Of a stretch of 19,784 bases of DNA, positions 7,313 through 15,318 are shown one piece after another. Origin of the DNA: Gammaproteobacteria bacterium. Its GTDB lineage: Bacteria > Pseudomonadota > Gammaproteobacteria > UBA9214. A program made the translations under genes and the position numbers. The number at the start of each line of letters is the position of its first letter. The first letter of the stretch is position 1. The notes under the pieces were generated by a model. That model did no database searches and had not been told where the DNA came from. It was given only the letters and a program-made list of their open reading frames with translations. The stretch spans positions 1-19,784 of the forward strand of contig JAOUCV010000005.1 in NCBI GenBank assembly GCA_029859555.1, read 5' to 3'.

Positions 7313-7840
7313 TCACTCAAGCACCCTTGGCATAAGCTCCACCAGATTACACGGCCGGGTGCGATAATCCAGCTGCTGATTAATAATTTTTTCCCAGCCG
7401 GTTCGGCAGGCGCCGGTGGAGCCTGGAAGGCAGAAGATAAAAGTCGCGTTTGCCACTCCGCCCAGCGCGCGTGACTGAATGGTTGATGTACCGATCTCAT
7501 CAAAAGACACGGCACGGAATACCTCACCAAAACCTTCTATCTCTTTATCGAGTAATGCCTTGATGGCCTCGGGCGTGCTGTCGCGCCCGGTGATACCGGT
7601 GCCACCGGTGGTGATAACTGCATTGACAGCATCATCCGCAATCCATTCTGATGCGGCAGCTCGTATCTGGTAGATATCATCCGGGATAATACGTTTCCCG
7701 GCGAGCTTGTGCCCTGCCCTGGTCAGCAACTTTACCAGCGTATCGCCGGATTTATCGTTTGCTTCAGTGCGTGTATCCGACACCGTCATGATGGCAATCG
7801 TCAGCGGCTTGAATGTACGTTCATTGGGATTGTTTGACAT
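7313..7840 (-). CDS. moaB: MoaB/MogA-family molybdopterin adenylyltransferase
   Basis: The 175-aa product is full-length for MoaB. It contains the MPT-binding motif TTGGTGITGRD (77-87) followed by STPEA, and a second conserved loop LPGSTGA (138-144). MoaB/MogA proteins adenylate molybdopterin before metal insertion by MoeA; some MoaB proteins carry this activity in organisms using tungsten, others are inactive, and the sequence alone cannot decide. The gene starts 10 bp after the moeA stop and is the distal gene of a moeA-moaB pair. It acts in the cytoplasm. Its proximity to tungstate uptake and formate dehydrogenase genes suggests it serves that enzyme. Confidence 0.95.
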   Translation of the reverse strand: MSNNPNERTFKPLTIAIMTVSDTRTEANDKSGDTLVKLLTRAGHKLAGKRIIPDDIYQIRAAASEWIADDAVNAVITTGGTGITGRDSTPEAIKALLDKEIEGFGEVFRAVSFDEIGTSTIQSRALGGVANATFIFCLPGSTGACRTGWEKIINQQLDYRTRPCNLVELMPRVLE

Positions 7841-7850
7841 GGCTTTACCG

Positions 7851-9122
7851 CTAAATCAGGTTCTGAAACGGCTGTACCAGCACTTCCTGTCCAGCCTCGA
7901 TGCCGGACTGCTCCGGCTCCAGCATGATGAAGCAGTTAGCCTCGCTCATGGAACGCAAAATACCCGAGCCCTGCGCACCGACACTGTGCACTGTGAACTC
8001 GCCGGGTACGGACTGCTCCAGTACACCGCGTTGAAATTCAAAACGGCCGGGGCGTTTACGTAATGCAGTGGTGGTGCGGGCACGCACCAGGTAGACACTG
8101 GCTGCATCTGTTTCGCCGCTCATCTTCAGGAGTGCCGGGCGCACGAACTGAAAAAACGTCACCATCACAGAGACCGGGTTACCGGGCAAGCCAAAAAATA
8201 CCGCATCATCCAGCTGCCCGAAGGTCACCGGGCGCCCCGGTTTCATGGCAATTTTCCAGAACGACATGCTGCCGAGTTTTTCCAGTATTTCCTTGACGAA
8301 GTCCGCTTCACCAACAGATACACCGCCCGAAGTTATAATGACATCCGCACAGCCCGCAGCCTTTTTGAAGGCCTGCTCAATCAGTTCACGCTGGTCTTTC
8401 ACCACCCCTATGTCGATTATTTCGACATCAAGCTTTTTCAGCATTCCGTACAAGGTATAACGGTTACTGTCATGAATTTCACCGGGACCCAGCGGCTCGC
8501 CCACTGCGCGCAGTTCATCACCTGTCGAAAAGAAGGCTACCTTAAGGCGGCGATAGACACTGACTTCAGCCAACCCAAGCGAGGCAAGTAAACCAGTGTC
8601 AGCCGCTGTCAGGTGCTTGCCGGGTGCCAGCACTGCCTGCCCCTCCGTAATATCCTCGCCGGCCGCACGTACATTTTGTCCGGGCTTATGTCCAGTGCCG
8701 ATGCGCACCATATCGCCATCGCGTTCAACCTGTTCCTGCATGATCACCGTGTCCATACCATTCGGCATCATGCCACCGGTCATGATTTGTATCGCCTCGC
8801 CCGGTCCGCTGGGACCCAGGTAGGGCCTGCCAGCCCAGGAGGTTCCCGGCACCAGGAACTCGCGCACCCCTTCTGCCGGCAGATCGGCTGCGCGTATCGC
8901 ATAGCCGTCCATGGCTGAGTTGGTGTGTGAGGGTACGTTGATTGGTGAGATAATATTTTCTGCCAGTACCCTGCCCAGCGTTTCTCGTAGCGGCAGTGTT
9001 TCTGCGGCGGTTAGTGCGCTGACGCCATCCATGATGCGCGCCTGTGCTTCGGCAACGCTCAGCAAGCCGGTATTGAGTTCATCCTCACAGCCGGGTTGGT
9101 GTTTGATTTCTTTATCCTGCAT
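7851..9122 (-). CDS. moeA: Molybdopterin molybdenumtransferase MoeA
   Basis: This 423-aa protein matches MoeA along its length. It has the N-terminal NSAMDGYA motif (68-75, with the conserved Asp72), MTGGMMP (114-120) and the central AAGEDI (153-158). It also has the MoCF-like TSGGVSVGEADFVK (264-277), MKPGRP (293-298) and GLPGNPVS (311-318). MoeA inserts molybdate or tungstate into adenylated molybdopterin, hydrolysing the adenylate. The final domain is present, ending in QPFQNLI. It is followed closely by moaB. The ATG at 9122 is preceded by a weak GGAA site. Between it and tupC are a palindrome and direct repeats that may control expression, plus a larger inverted repeat. Confidence 0.97.
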   Translation of the reverse strand: MQDKEIKHQPGCEDELNTGLLSVAEAQARIMDGVSALTAAETLPLRETLGRVLAENIISPINVPSHTNSAMDGYAIRAADLPAEGVREFLVPGTSWAGRPYLGPSGPGEAIQIMTGGMMPNGMDTVIMQEQVERDGDMVRIGTGHKPGQNVRAAGEDITEGQAVLAPGKHLTAADTGLLASLGLAEVSVYRRLKVAFFSTGDELRAVGEPLGPGEIHDSNRYTLYGMLKKLDVEIIDIGVVKDQRELIEQAFKKAAGCADVIITSGGVSVGEADFVKEILEKLGSMSFWKIAMKPGRPVTFGQLDDAVFFGLPGNPVSVMVTFFQFVRPALLKMSGETDAASVYLVRARTTTALRKRPGRFEFQRGVLEQSVPGEFTVHSVGAQGSGILRSMSEANCFIMLEPEQSGIEAGQEVLVQPFQNLI

Positions 9123-9132
9123 GAGTTCTGTT

Positions 9133-9154
9133 CCGTATAGCTACCGTATAGCTG
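9133..9154. repeat. Tandem direct repeat directly upstream of moeA
   Basis: The 10-base word ccgtatagct occurs at 9133-9142 and again at 9144-9153, that is with an 11-bp period, about one helical turn. It lies 11-32 bases ahead of the moeA start codon, overlapping the expected ribosome binding region. It could be an operator or RNA element; it may also be chance. Confidence 0.4.
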
Positions 9155-9170
9155 AATATTACCGCGATTC

Positions 9171-9185
9171 GCGCATTTAATGCGC
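9171..9185. promoter_or_regulatory. Short perfect palindrome upstream of moeA
   Basis: The sequence GCGCATT-T-AATGCGC is a perfect 7-bp inverted repeat around one base, about 50-63 bases before the moeA start. An adjoining CGCGATTCGCG (9163-9173) is also self-complementary in part. It is the size of a dimeric regulator site, but I cannot match it to a known consensus. Confidence 0.35.
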
Positions 9186-9212
9186 TTCCAACCGAAATTA
9201 ATGCACCTTTGA

Positions 9213-9263
9213 GAGCGGATCTCGCCCGCGTTTTTTAAAACCTGTCGAGGACGAGATCCGCTC
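9213..9263. repeat. REP-like inverted repeat between tupC and moeA
   Basis: Two perfect 12-bp arms, GAGCGGATCTCG (9213-9224) and CGAGATCCGCTC (9252-9263), flank a 27-base loop that is A/T-rich in its middle (TTTTTTAAAA). On the minus strand it follows the tupC stop by about 20 bp. The GGGAGCGG core recurs in a smaller hairpin near 15174, which fits a dispersed REP-type element. It could also stabilise the 3' end of the tup transcript, but it lacks the trailing U tract of an intrinsic terminator. Confidence 0.6.
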
Positions 9264-9285
9264 CCGCAACCGTTGTTGATTACAG

Positions 9286-9984
9286 TCAGCCCAGGGGGAT
9301 TATTTTGCGATCGTTGTTTTCCCGGTCGATGGTTTGCGGGTGCAGGCTACCGGATTGCAGTGAAAAATGCGCATCACAGAGATGCGCAATGGTGTGAAAC
9401 TCGTGCGTGGACAACAGGATACTTACACCGTCTTCCTTGAGTTGCTTGATCATGCGGTGTGCCTGCTCGCGTGATTCGCTGTCCATATTCGCCGTTGGCT
9501 CATCCAGCAACAGTACCCTCGGGCTGAGGATACGTGCGCGCGCAAAGGCCACGCGCTGGCGTTCACCGCCGGAGAGTTCACGGGCATTGCGTAACTGCAG
9601 GTGAGCGATACCGGCCCAATCCAGTGCCTCCGAGACCTTGCGGGAAATATCCTTGATAGACAGTCCCTGGCGACGCAGTCCGTAGGCAATATTATCGGTA
9701 ACGCTGCGATCAAACAGATAGGGCTGCTGGTGCAGGTAAATGACGTGGGTACGCATTTTCTGGCAGGCTCGCTTCCATGGCATGGATATGCCTTCATAGG
9801 TCACGGTAACACTGTCCGGTGATTCAAGGCCGGCGATGATACGCATCAGCGTGGACTTGCCAGCACCGTTGCGACCGCTAAGTGCCACGCAACGTTGTTC
9901 ATAGATGGCCAGCGACTCGATTTCCAGCAACAGACGACCATGCAAGCTCTTGTGCAAAGCGTTATAAACAATAACTTCTTTCAT
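9286..9984 (-). CDS. tupC: Tungstate ABC transporter, ATP-binding protein
   Basis: This is a 232-aa ABC ATPase with a full motif set: Walker A GRNGAGKST (37-45), Q-loop glutamine near HQQP (85-88), signature LSGGE (137-141) followed by RQRVAFARA, Walker B VLLLDE (157-162) and the H-loop STHEF (H194). It powers uptake of the oxyanion delivered by TupA through TupB, on the cytoplasmic face. Its start overlaps the tupB stop by 4 bp (ATGA), so the two are translationally coupled. The assignment to tungstate rests on the adjacent TupA and TupB rather than the ATPase itself. The C-terminus has no extra regulatory (TOBE-like) domain, unlike many molybdate ModC proteins. Confidence 0.93.
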   Translation of the reverse strand: MKEVIVYNALHKSLHGRLLLEIESLAIYEQRCVALSGRNGAGKSTLMRIIAGLESPDSVTVTYEGISMPWKRACQKMRTHVIYLHQQPYLFDRSVTDNIAYGLRRQGLSIKDISRKVSEALDWAGIAHLQLRNARELSGGERQRVAFARARILSPRVLLLDEPTANMDSESREQAHRMIKQLKEDGVSILLSTHEFHTIAHLCDAHFSLQSGSLHPQTIDRENNDRKIIPLG

Positions 9985-10682
9985 GATGTCATTACACCAC
10001 GGCCCTGAAAAAAGGCCAGCAAGCCGTTCAGCAACAATGCCATCGCCAGCAATACCATACCGAGGGCGATCGCCTGGGAAAACTCACCCTTGGTGGTCTC
10101 CAGCGCAATGGCGGTCGGAATATTACGGGTGTAGCCGAGAATGTTACCGCCAACCATCATGGAACAGCCAACCTCGGCAATAATACGCCCGAAACCGGCA
10201 ATGAACGCGGCAATCAAACCAAAACGAATCTCGTGCAGCAGCGTGAAAAACGCATGCGCCGGCTTTGCACCCAGCGTCACCGAGGTTTCCCACACACGCC
10301 GGTCAGCCGCCTGAAAGGCGGCATGGCTGAGCGCTACCAGTAGCGGAAATGCCAGCAGGATCTGACCGATAATCATCGATGAATGGGTGAATAACAGCTG
10401 CAGGTCACCCAGCGGTCCGCTGCGGGAAAATACCAGGTAAACCGTCAGTCCAACCACCACAGCCGGTATCGATTGCAGGGCGCTGAAACCTGCAATCATG
10501 GCGCGCCGACCCGGGTAACGCAGGTGCGCCATCAGGAAAGCGACAAGAAAGGCAAACGGTGCCGCAATCAGGATTGCCCGCACTGACACGCTAAAGGACG
10601 TAAAGATGATCACCCACAGGGCAGTATCACCCGAGAACAACAGGCGAAAAGATTCAGCCGTGGCCGCTGACAGGCTTTCCAT
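9981..10682 (-). CDS. tupB: Tungstate ABC transporter, permease
   Basis: The product is a 233-aa integral membrane protein with about five hydrophobic helices, beginning with FTSFSVSVRAILIAAPFAFL. It has the characteristic EAA coupling loop WETSVTLGAKPAHAFFTLL followed by a conserved Gly (about 150-180), which docks onto TupC. The homodimeric permease would form the transport channel in the inner membrane. The gene starts 3 bases after the tupA stop and ends overlapping tupC. Length and the GRIIAEVGCSMMVGGNI segment are as in TupB proteins, including WtpB/TupB-type short permeases. An alternative would be another oxyanion, but the TupA partner argues for tungstate. Confidence 0.93.
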   Translation of the reverse strand: MESLSAATAESFRLLFSGDTALWVIIFTSFSVSVRAILIAAPFAFLVAFLMAHLRYPGRRAMIAGFSALQSIPAVVVGLTVYLVFSRSGPLGDLQLLFTHSSMIIGQILLAFPLLVALSHAAFQAADRRVWETSVTLGAKPAHAFFTLLHEIRFGLIAAFIAGFGRIIAEVGCSMMVGGNILGYTRNIPTAIALETTKGEFSQAIALGMVLLAMALLLNGLLAFFQGRGVMTS

Positions 10683-10685
10683 TGA

Positions 10686-11510
10686 CTAGTCTCCAACCGG
10701 GTAGAACAACTGCTCACCCTCGATACGGTAACCGGCAATCAGGGCATGCGCCTGGTCGGATTCAAACCAGCGAATCAGGCGCATGGCAGCATCATGATTG
10801 ACTTCTGGATAGCGCGCTGGACTCACCGCAATAATGCCGTAGGGGTTTCGCAGCTGCGGATCACCGGATACCAGCAGTTGTAGCGGACTGTTTGCCCGGT
10901 AGGCCAGCCAGGTGCCGTGATCAACCAGGGTATAGGCGTCCATTTCACCCGCTATCTGCAGGGTCTTGCCCATGCCCTGCCCTACCTGCCGGTACCAGCG
11001 TCCAGCAGGCTCAATGCCAGCCTGCTGCCACAGTGCCAGTTCTTTCTTGTGCGTGCCTGAATCATCACCGCGTGACACAAAGACGGCAGCGGCGTCTGCA
11101 ATTTTTTGCAATGCCTTGCCGACATCATGCAGTCCATTCACGCCTGCCGGGTCACTTGCCGGGCCTGTTATAACGAAATCGTTGTACATAATTTCATGGC
11201 GGCTATCACCATAGCCGGCCTGTACAAAGGCCTCCTCGGCAGGTCGCGCATGTACCAGAACGACATCAACATCGCCACGTCGTCCCAGCTCCAGGGCCTT
11301 GCCGGTACCGACCGCAATCAGGTAAAGCTTGATATCCAGCGCCTTTTCAAATACCGGTTGAATAACTGCAAACAAGCCCGAGTTCTCCGTGCTGGTGGTG
11401 GTTGCCATGCGTAACATCTGCTCGCCAGCCGCCTGTGCCGGTACAGCCAGCAACAACGAGATGGCAATCAAATTTGCAATAATTCGTCGCATACGCAATA
11501 TTCCATTCAT
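10686..11510 (-). CDS. tupA: Tungstate-binding periplasmic protein TupA
   Basis: This is a 274-aa solute-binding protein. An N-terminal Sec signal peptide (hydrophobic [14 protein letters not shown]) precedes the mature start near AGEQ. The mature N-terminus has the TupA hallmark [12 protein letters not shown], where the TTTS segment contributes oxyanion ligands. Further conserved blocks are [22 protein letters not shown] and [12 protein letters not shown]. TupA family members bind tungstate with high selectivity over molybdate; selectivity here is inferred. The start at 11510 has no clear ribosome site. An in-frame ATG at 11492 would give a more typical signal peptide and leave 36 bp to moaC. 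It heads the tup operon, divergent from moaC, so its promoter probably lies inside the moaC 5' end. Confidence 0.94.
   Translation of the reverse strand: MNGILRMRRIIANLIAISLLLAVPAQAAGEQMLRMATTTSTENSGLFAVIQPVFEKALDIKLYLIAVGTGKALELGRRGDVDVVLVHARPAEEAFVQAGYGDSRHEIMYNDFVITGPASDPAGVNGLHDVGKALQKIADAAAVFVSRGDDSGTHKKELALWQQAGIEPAGRWYRQVGQGMGKTLQIAGEMDAYTLVDHGTWLAYRANSPLQLLVSGDPQLRNPYGIIAVSPARYPEVNHDAAMRLIRWFESDQAHALIAGYRIEGEQLFYPVGD
11474..11502 (+). promoter_or_regulatory. Possible moaC promoter inside the tupA 5' end
   Basis: On the plus strand a TTGCAA (11474-11479, 4/6 to -35) is followed after 17 bases by AATATT (11497-11502, 4/6 to -10). A start near 11509 would give a leader of about 20 bases before the moaC ATG. 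Because tupA and moaC start codons are 18 bp apart, some promoter must overlap coding sequence. This is a consensus match only. Confidence 0.3.
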
Positions 11511-11528
11511 GTACAGAGACTATTCTTC

Positions 11529-12017
11529 ATGAGCAAACTCACCCATCTTGATGCCAGCGGTAACGCACGCATGGTTGACGTTGGCAACAAGCTGGAAACA
11601 CAGCGCGAGGCCCGTGCAGAGGCCCGCGTTCGCATGGCCGCAGCGACTCTGCATCTTATCGAAACCGGCGGCCACAAAAAAGGCGACGTCATAGCCGTTG
11701 CCCGGGTTGCCGGTATCCAGGCTGCCAAGCGTTGTGCGGAACTCATCCCGATGTGTCACCCGCTGCTGCTCACGGGTATCGATGTTGACATTATACTGGA
11801 CCACAAAAACAGCTGCGTTCATATCAACAGCGCCTGCCGGCTCAAGGGACAAACCGGCGTGGAAATGGAGGCGCTGACCGCAGCGTCTGTGGCCGCACTC
11901 ACCATTTATGACATGTGCAAGGCGGTGGATCGCGGCATGGTCATCGAGGATGTACGTCTGTTACACAAGTCCGGCGGTCGCAGTGGCGAATGGAATGCCA
12001 CAGACAGTCAACCCTGA
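11529..12017 (+). CDS. moaC: Cyclic pyranopterin monophosphate synthase MoaC
   Basis: The 162-aa protein is full-length and highly typical of MoaC. It has a conserved lysine at KKGD (50-53), MCHPL (75-79), [13 protein letters not shown] (106-118), [10 protein letters not shown] (128-137) and KSGGRSG (147-153). With MoaA it converts GTP to cyclic pyranopterin monophosphate, the first committed step of molybdopterin synthesis. No moaA, moaD or moaE is present in the window. The start is supported by the [12 protein letters not shown]-terminus, matching E. coli MoaC. It is the only plus-strand gene, read away from tupA, and converges on the iron-sulfur gene to its right with a 24-bp gap. An AGAGA sequence about 9 bases upstream is a weak ribosome site. 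Confidence 0.97.
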   Translation: MSKLTHLDASGNARMVDVGNKLETQREARAEARVRMAAATLHLIETGGHKKGDVIAVARVAGIQAAKRCAELIPMCHPLLLTGIDVDIILDHKNSCVHINSACRLKGQTGVEMEALTAASVAALTIYDMCKAVDRGMVIEDVRLLHKSGGRSGEWNATDSQP

Positions 12018-12041
12018 GTGCCCAGCTGCAGCTTGAATGGC

Positions 12042-13310
12042 TTAACCGCTCTCCTCGACCAGGTGATCTGCAATCAATTCGGTGATACCGAGCAACTCGA
12101 TATCGTGCATCTCATTTTCTTCCAGACCATCTTCCAGCATATGCCGGCAGTTTGAACAGGCAGTCACCAGGCCTTCCGGCCTGATTGCATCCAGCTGGCG
12201 TTTCTTGGCGTCGAACACCTTGAGTCGCAGCGGGTCCGCACGCTCGTTGGAACTGACACCACCACCGCCACCGCAGCACCAGTTCATGTCACCGGTCTCC
12301 GGCAACTCGGTAAAGTTCGGTGCCACCATGGCCAGCAAGTCACGCGGCTGCTTTATCACACCACCACGACGCGCAGCATTACAGGGATCGTGATAACTGA
12401 GTCTATCGGTATTCACACCTTCTGTTTTCAGGCGGCCATCGCGACGCAGCTCGTCCAGCAACTCGATGATGTGCACGACCCTGAATGGCAGGGGTCGTCC
12501 GATGAAGTTTGGCGCATCCCAGCGTATCGTGGTGTATGCATGGCCACATTCGGGGCTGATAACGTTCTTTACTTTCAGCTTTTCAGCGGCACTGACAACG
12601 CGCTCTACAAGCGTCGCCGCCATTTTTGAATTACCCAGCTGCACGCCGGTATTAGTGGCCTCAAAGTACTCGCTGCTGATGGTCCAGGATACGCCGGTTG
12701 CCCTGAATATCTTTGCCAGCGAGCCAATAAACTCGGGAAAGCCGGCAATCTCGCCGGAAGAGAACAGGCACAGGTAGTCAGCGCCTTCCACATCCATCGG
12801 TATCTTCAGGCCGGTTTCCTTTTCCTGCACTCGAATAGTCGCATCCAGTGTCTTCAGCGTCACACCCATGGGACTGCCAATTTCAACGGCGCGCTTGCCA
12901 GCCTCTACCAGTCCTTCCGGTGAAAAACCCGCCGCCGCCAGCCCCTCTTTTACCTTGCGAATCATGTAGGCAATATCGATACCCACCGGGCACACCATGC
13001 TGCAGCGACTGCACATGGTACAGCCGTCATAAACCAGTTCTTCCCAGTTGGCGAGGTCTTCCTCGGTGAGCTTTTTGCTCAGGCCCATGCTGGCGGCAAG
13101 CTTGCCCCAGAAGGTGTATTCCTGTCGCCACAGCTTGCGTAACGGCTCGACCTTGTAAATCGGCGTGTAACGCGCATCACCGGTTTCGGTATAGAACAGG
13201 CAGGCCTCGGCACAGATGCCGCAATGTACACAGCTCGACATGTAGGACATCACGCGGGTATCCATCTGTGCGCGCATGGCTTCCATACCCAGTGTCAGTT
13301 TATCGCTCAT
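12042..13310 (-). CDS. HdrD/DsrK-like iron-sulfur oxidoreductase subunit
   Basis: The product is 422 aa and has no signal or membrane segment. Two ferredoxin-type [4Fe-4S] motifs come first: C27-x2-C30-x2-C33-x3-C37 and C97-x2-C100-x2-C103-x3-C107. The C-terminal part has the HdrB/HdrD-type cysteine-rich motif C-x34-CCG-x37-C-x2-C (HDPC, then WCCGGGGG, then ACSNC). Such motifs bind a non-cubane [4Fe-4S] cluster that reduces disulfides in HdrB and is thought to do so in DsrK. It also has a PECGHAY segment. DsrK- or TmcB-type proteins work at the cytoplasmic face with a cytochrome b, and the gene just upstream encodes one (overlap ATGA). It is the last gene of the formate dehydrogenase operon, an unusual location. 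Its electron partner is unknown; DsrC-like thiols are one candidate. Confidence 0.9.
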   Translation of the reverse strand: MSDKLTLGMEAMRAQMDTRVMSYMSSCVHCGICAEACLFYTETGDARYTPIYKVEPLRKLWRQEYTFWGKLAASMGLSKKLTEEDLANWEELVYDGCTMCSRCSMVCPVGIDIAYMIRKVKEGLAAAGFSPEGLVEAGKRAVEIGSPMGVTLKTLDATIRVQEKETGLKIPMDVEGADYLCLFSSGEIAGFPEFIGSLAKIFRATGVSWTISSEYFEATNTGVQLGNSKMAATLVERVVSAAEKLKVKNVISPECGHAYTTIRWDAPNFIGRPLPFRVVHIIELLDELRRDGRLKTEGVNTDRLSYHDPCNAARRGGVIKQPRDLLAMVAPNFTELPETGDMNWCCGGGGGVSSNERADPLRLKVFDAKKRQLDAIRPEGLVTACSNCRHMLEDGLEENEMHDIELLGITELIADHLVEESG

Positions 13311-13945
13311 GCTTTCACCCCGCGACGACCAAACCAGGCACCGGTGAAGGCACGGCTGGGAATAAACATGAAGGCATGCATCAAACGACTGAAAGGAAAG
13401 TACACCATCAGCAGTTCAACGGTGAAACGATGCAGCACCCGCAAACCTTCGAACTCGCCGATCAGTGCCATACAGCCGGTGAGCATCACGATAAAGGTAA
13501 GAATGGCAGCGAGGTGGTCATCAAGGTCTGATAGCAATCGTGTCACCGGGTGCATCACCCGGTGTATCCACAGCAGCATCAAGCCAAGAAAAGAAAGTTG
13601 CGCGGTAATAATAAAGGCCCAGTAGGGCATCGGTGTCCAGCCAAGGCCGGTTTGTGCCTCGAAAAACAATACATGGGGGGCAGCGAAAAACAGCAGCGCA
13701 AACAGGCCAAGATGAAACAGGTAACCGGCGACAATATGCAGCCGGGTCCGTGACACCAGTTCAGTGCGCGGAAGAAAGCGCCGCAGGTTGGCACCGACCG
13801 CACCTGCCGTGCCGGAACCCCGCGGCTCGGAATAATCTGGCTTGTTACGCACGCGAAAGATCGACAGGATGCCCCAGAGTACGCCGATACCGAACACCCA
13901 CAGGGCGATGTCCCAAAATATACCATCTACGAGTTGTGCAAACAT
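13307..13945 (-). CDS. NarI/DsrM-like cytochrome b membrane subunit
   Basis: This 212-aa integral membrane protein has about five hydrophobic helices. Several histidines are placed as in diheme b-type NarI-like quinone-interacting subunits: RLHIVAGYLFHLGLF (first pair), LWIHRVMHP, and RVLHRF followed by FSRLMHAF near the C-terminus. An N-terminal helix begins FWDIALWVFGIGVLWGI. It would pass electrons between the quinone pool and the iron-sulfur protein encoded downstream, whose start codon overlaps its stop. The ATG at 13945 has a good AAGGA ribosome site. The pair resembles the DsrM-DsrK, TmcC-TmcB and HdrE-HdrD architecture. It is not a nitrate reductase subunit by context: no narG or narH is nearby. 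Confidence 0.88.
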   Translation of the reverse strand: MFAQLVDGIFWDIALWVFGIGVLWGILSIFRVRNKPDYSEPRGSGTAGAVGANLRRFLPRTELVSRTRLHIVAGYLFHLGLFALLFFAAPHVLFFEAQTGLGWTPMPYWAFIITAQLSFLGLMLLWIHRVMHPVTRLLSDLDDHLAAILTFIVMLTGCMALIGEFEGLRVLHRFTVELLMVYFPFSRLMHAFMFIPSRAFTGAWFGRRGVKA

Positions 13946-14053
13946 GATGTGTCCTTTTTAGCTACGCTTGAACAATAGCCACTCTCCACCCGGGAGAAGC
14001 AAGGGCCTGTTCTGCAAGCGGGGCATCTGCCGAACTATCCCCGGATGCATTCT

Positions 14054-15112
14054 TTAATCATTTGCTACCGGGCTGGCAACGCCGGCTGCTGCACCGCCAC
14101 CGGCCTGCTCCGCTTCATCATCACCCGCGGCCGCCTGCATCTCTGCATACCAGCGATCGTGATGTGATTTTGCCCAGGCCTCGTCGACATAGCCGTTGGT
14201 CATACTGCTGATCGTGCCTTCAACGCCGGCGGTACCCATGTAAATATGTCCGAATGACACTGTGATCACGACCAGTGCCGCAATGCCATGCAACACATGG
14301 GAAATCGCCATTACTTCGCGCCCCTGGCCGAACACGGCAAGGTCCAGCACCAGGCCGGACGCTGACAATACCAGCCCGCCAAGGACTGCGATCCAGAACC
14401 AGATTTTTTCACCGGCGTTAAAACGCCCGGCACTGACATGGCCACCACCGAACATGCCGCCGCCTTTCAGCAACCAGGTGATATCGCCGCGCGCATAGAT
14501 GTTGTCTTTTACAAACGTTAGCAACATCATCAGGATCGCAACCAGGAACAGCGGACCGAACAGATTGTGTGCTTCCTTGCAGGCCGAAGCCGTCAAACCA
14601 AAGCCTTCCGGGCCCAGCACCGGTATCAGCACGAAGCGGCCATACAATAAAATCAGCCCGGTGAGCGCCAGCAGCCAGAACAGGCTGACAGTAAACCAGT
14701 GCGTGGTGCGCTCGAACACAGAGAAGCGCTGAATCTTTTTACCCGTGGCACCGCCCGGTATGCGTAGTGGTCCACTCACCAGGTAGAACAGCACGATCAG
14801 CACCAGCACACTGCCCATCAGCATGGCACCAAACGGTATCAACTGTTCCATGCGGAAGTGACGCCAGGCCTCACCGTACTCGTTAATCAGCACACCGGTA
14901 TCGACACCCTGAACCTGCGAGGTGCCTTTATCACCACTGCGCACCGCGCGCCACAACTCCGTGCCCGGGTTCGGCACACCACCTGCCTCCGGACTTACAT
15001 AGGCCAGGGCATAGGGAATTAACGGTAAAAACAGCATGAGTGCAATCAGCAACATGAGTGACCAGACAATAATGCGGCGATGCCGGTTAGCTGTTTGTAC
15101 TTGTGTTGCCAT
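14054..15112 (-). CDS. fdhC: Formate dehydrogenase cytochrome b subunit
   Basis: The 352-aa product is the FdnI/FdoI-type cytochrome b subunit with an N-terminal extension. After a first helix (about 13-36) and a loop of about 55 residues, a second helix (GAMLMGSVLVLIVLFYLVSG) follows. The cytochrome b core then starts at RFSVFERTTHWF, with later histidines at KEAHNLFGPLF, ISHVLHGIAAL and FGHIYMG. The histidines bind two hemes b and carry electrons from FdhB to quinone in the inner membrane. The C-terminal tail is rich in Ala, Gly and Glu. A 206-bp gap with hairpins separates it from fdhB, and 108 bp separate its stop from the NarI-like gene. AAGGA lies 9 bases before the ATG. Confidence 0.93.
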   Translation of the reverse strand: MATQVQTANRHRRIIVWSLMLLIALMLFLPLIPYALAYVSPEAGGVPNPGTELWRAVRSGDKGTSQVQGVDTGVLINEYGEAWRHFRMEQLIPFGAMLMGSVLVLIVLFYLVSGPLRIPGGATGKKIQRFSVFERTTHWFTVSLFWLLALTGLILLYGRFVLIPVLGPEGFGLTASACKEAHNLFGPLFLVAILMMLLTFVKDNIYARGDITWLLKGGGMFGGGHVSAGRFNAGEKIWFWIAVLGGLVLSASGLVLDLAVFGQGREVMAISHVLHGIAALVVITVSFGHIYMGTAGVEGTISSMTNGYVDEAWAKSHHDRWYAEMQAAAGDDEAEQAGGGAAAGVASPVAND

Positions 15113-15318
15113 TATGCGCTGTCCTTGTTCGGTATTTGCATCAGGCCATTTCGCATGCCCGCTCTCATTCCGGGAGCGGCTTGTGGGTGAGCATATACAG
15201 GTGATTTGTTGAGCATCACCCTCTCATCCTGTCCTTTTCCCGCAGCACTGAAACGAGCACCAGGGAGCAGGGACGCATTTTTATACGGCCATGGACTGTC
15301 TTCAAGGCCGCTAACAAA
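15113..15318. other. Structured fdhB-fdhC spacer (206 bp)
   Basis: No reading frame in this spacer has any protein-like feature. It contains two hairpins: CCGCTC (15159-15164) / GAGCGG (15174-15179), sharing the GGGAGCGG core of the repeat near 9252, and GGTGAT (15200-15205) / ATCACC (15215-15220). In an otherwise tightly packed operon this length is unusual. It may tune relative expression or protect the upstream mRNA from 3' exonucleases. Confidence 0.5.
15159..15179. repeat. Small GGGAGCGG-core hairpin (REP-like)
   Basis: Arms CCGCTC and GAGCGG, 6 bp each, are separated by 9 bases. The word GGGAGCGG (15172-15179) also occurs on the minus strand in the inverted repeat at 9213-9263, suggesting a related dispersed element. 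Two copies are weak evidence. Confidence 0.4.

Noticed and set aside
9276..9289. FNR-like sequence TTGATTACAGTCAG
   Set aside because: Only one half-site is intact, and it overlaps the end of tupC rather than a promoter position.
13307..13945. Nitrate reductase gamma subunit (narI)
   Set aside because: The cytochrome b fold is shared, but no narG, narH or narJ is present and the gene is coupled to an HdrD/DsrK-like protein.
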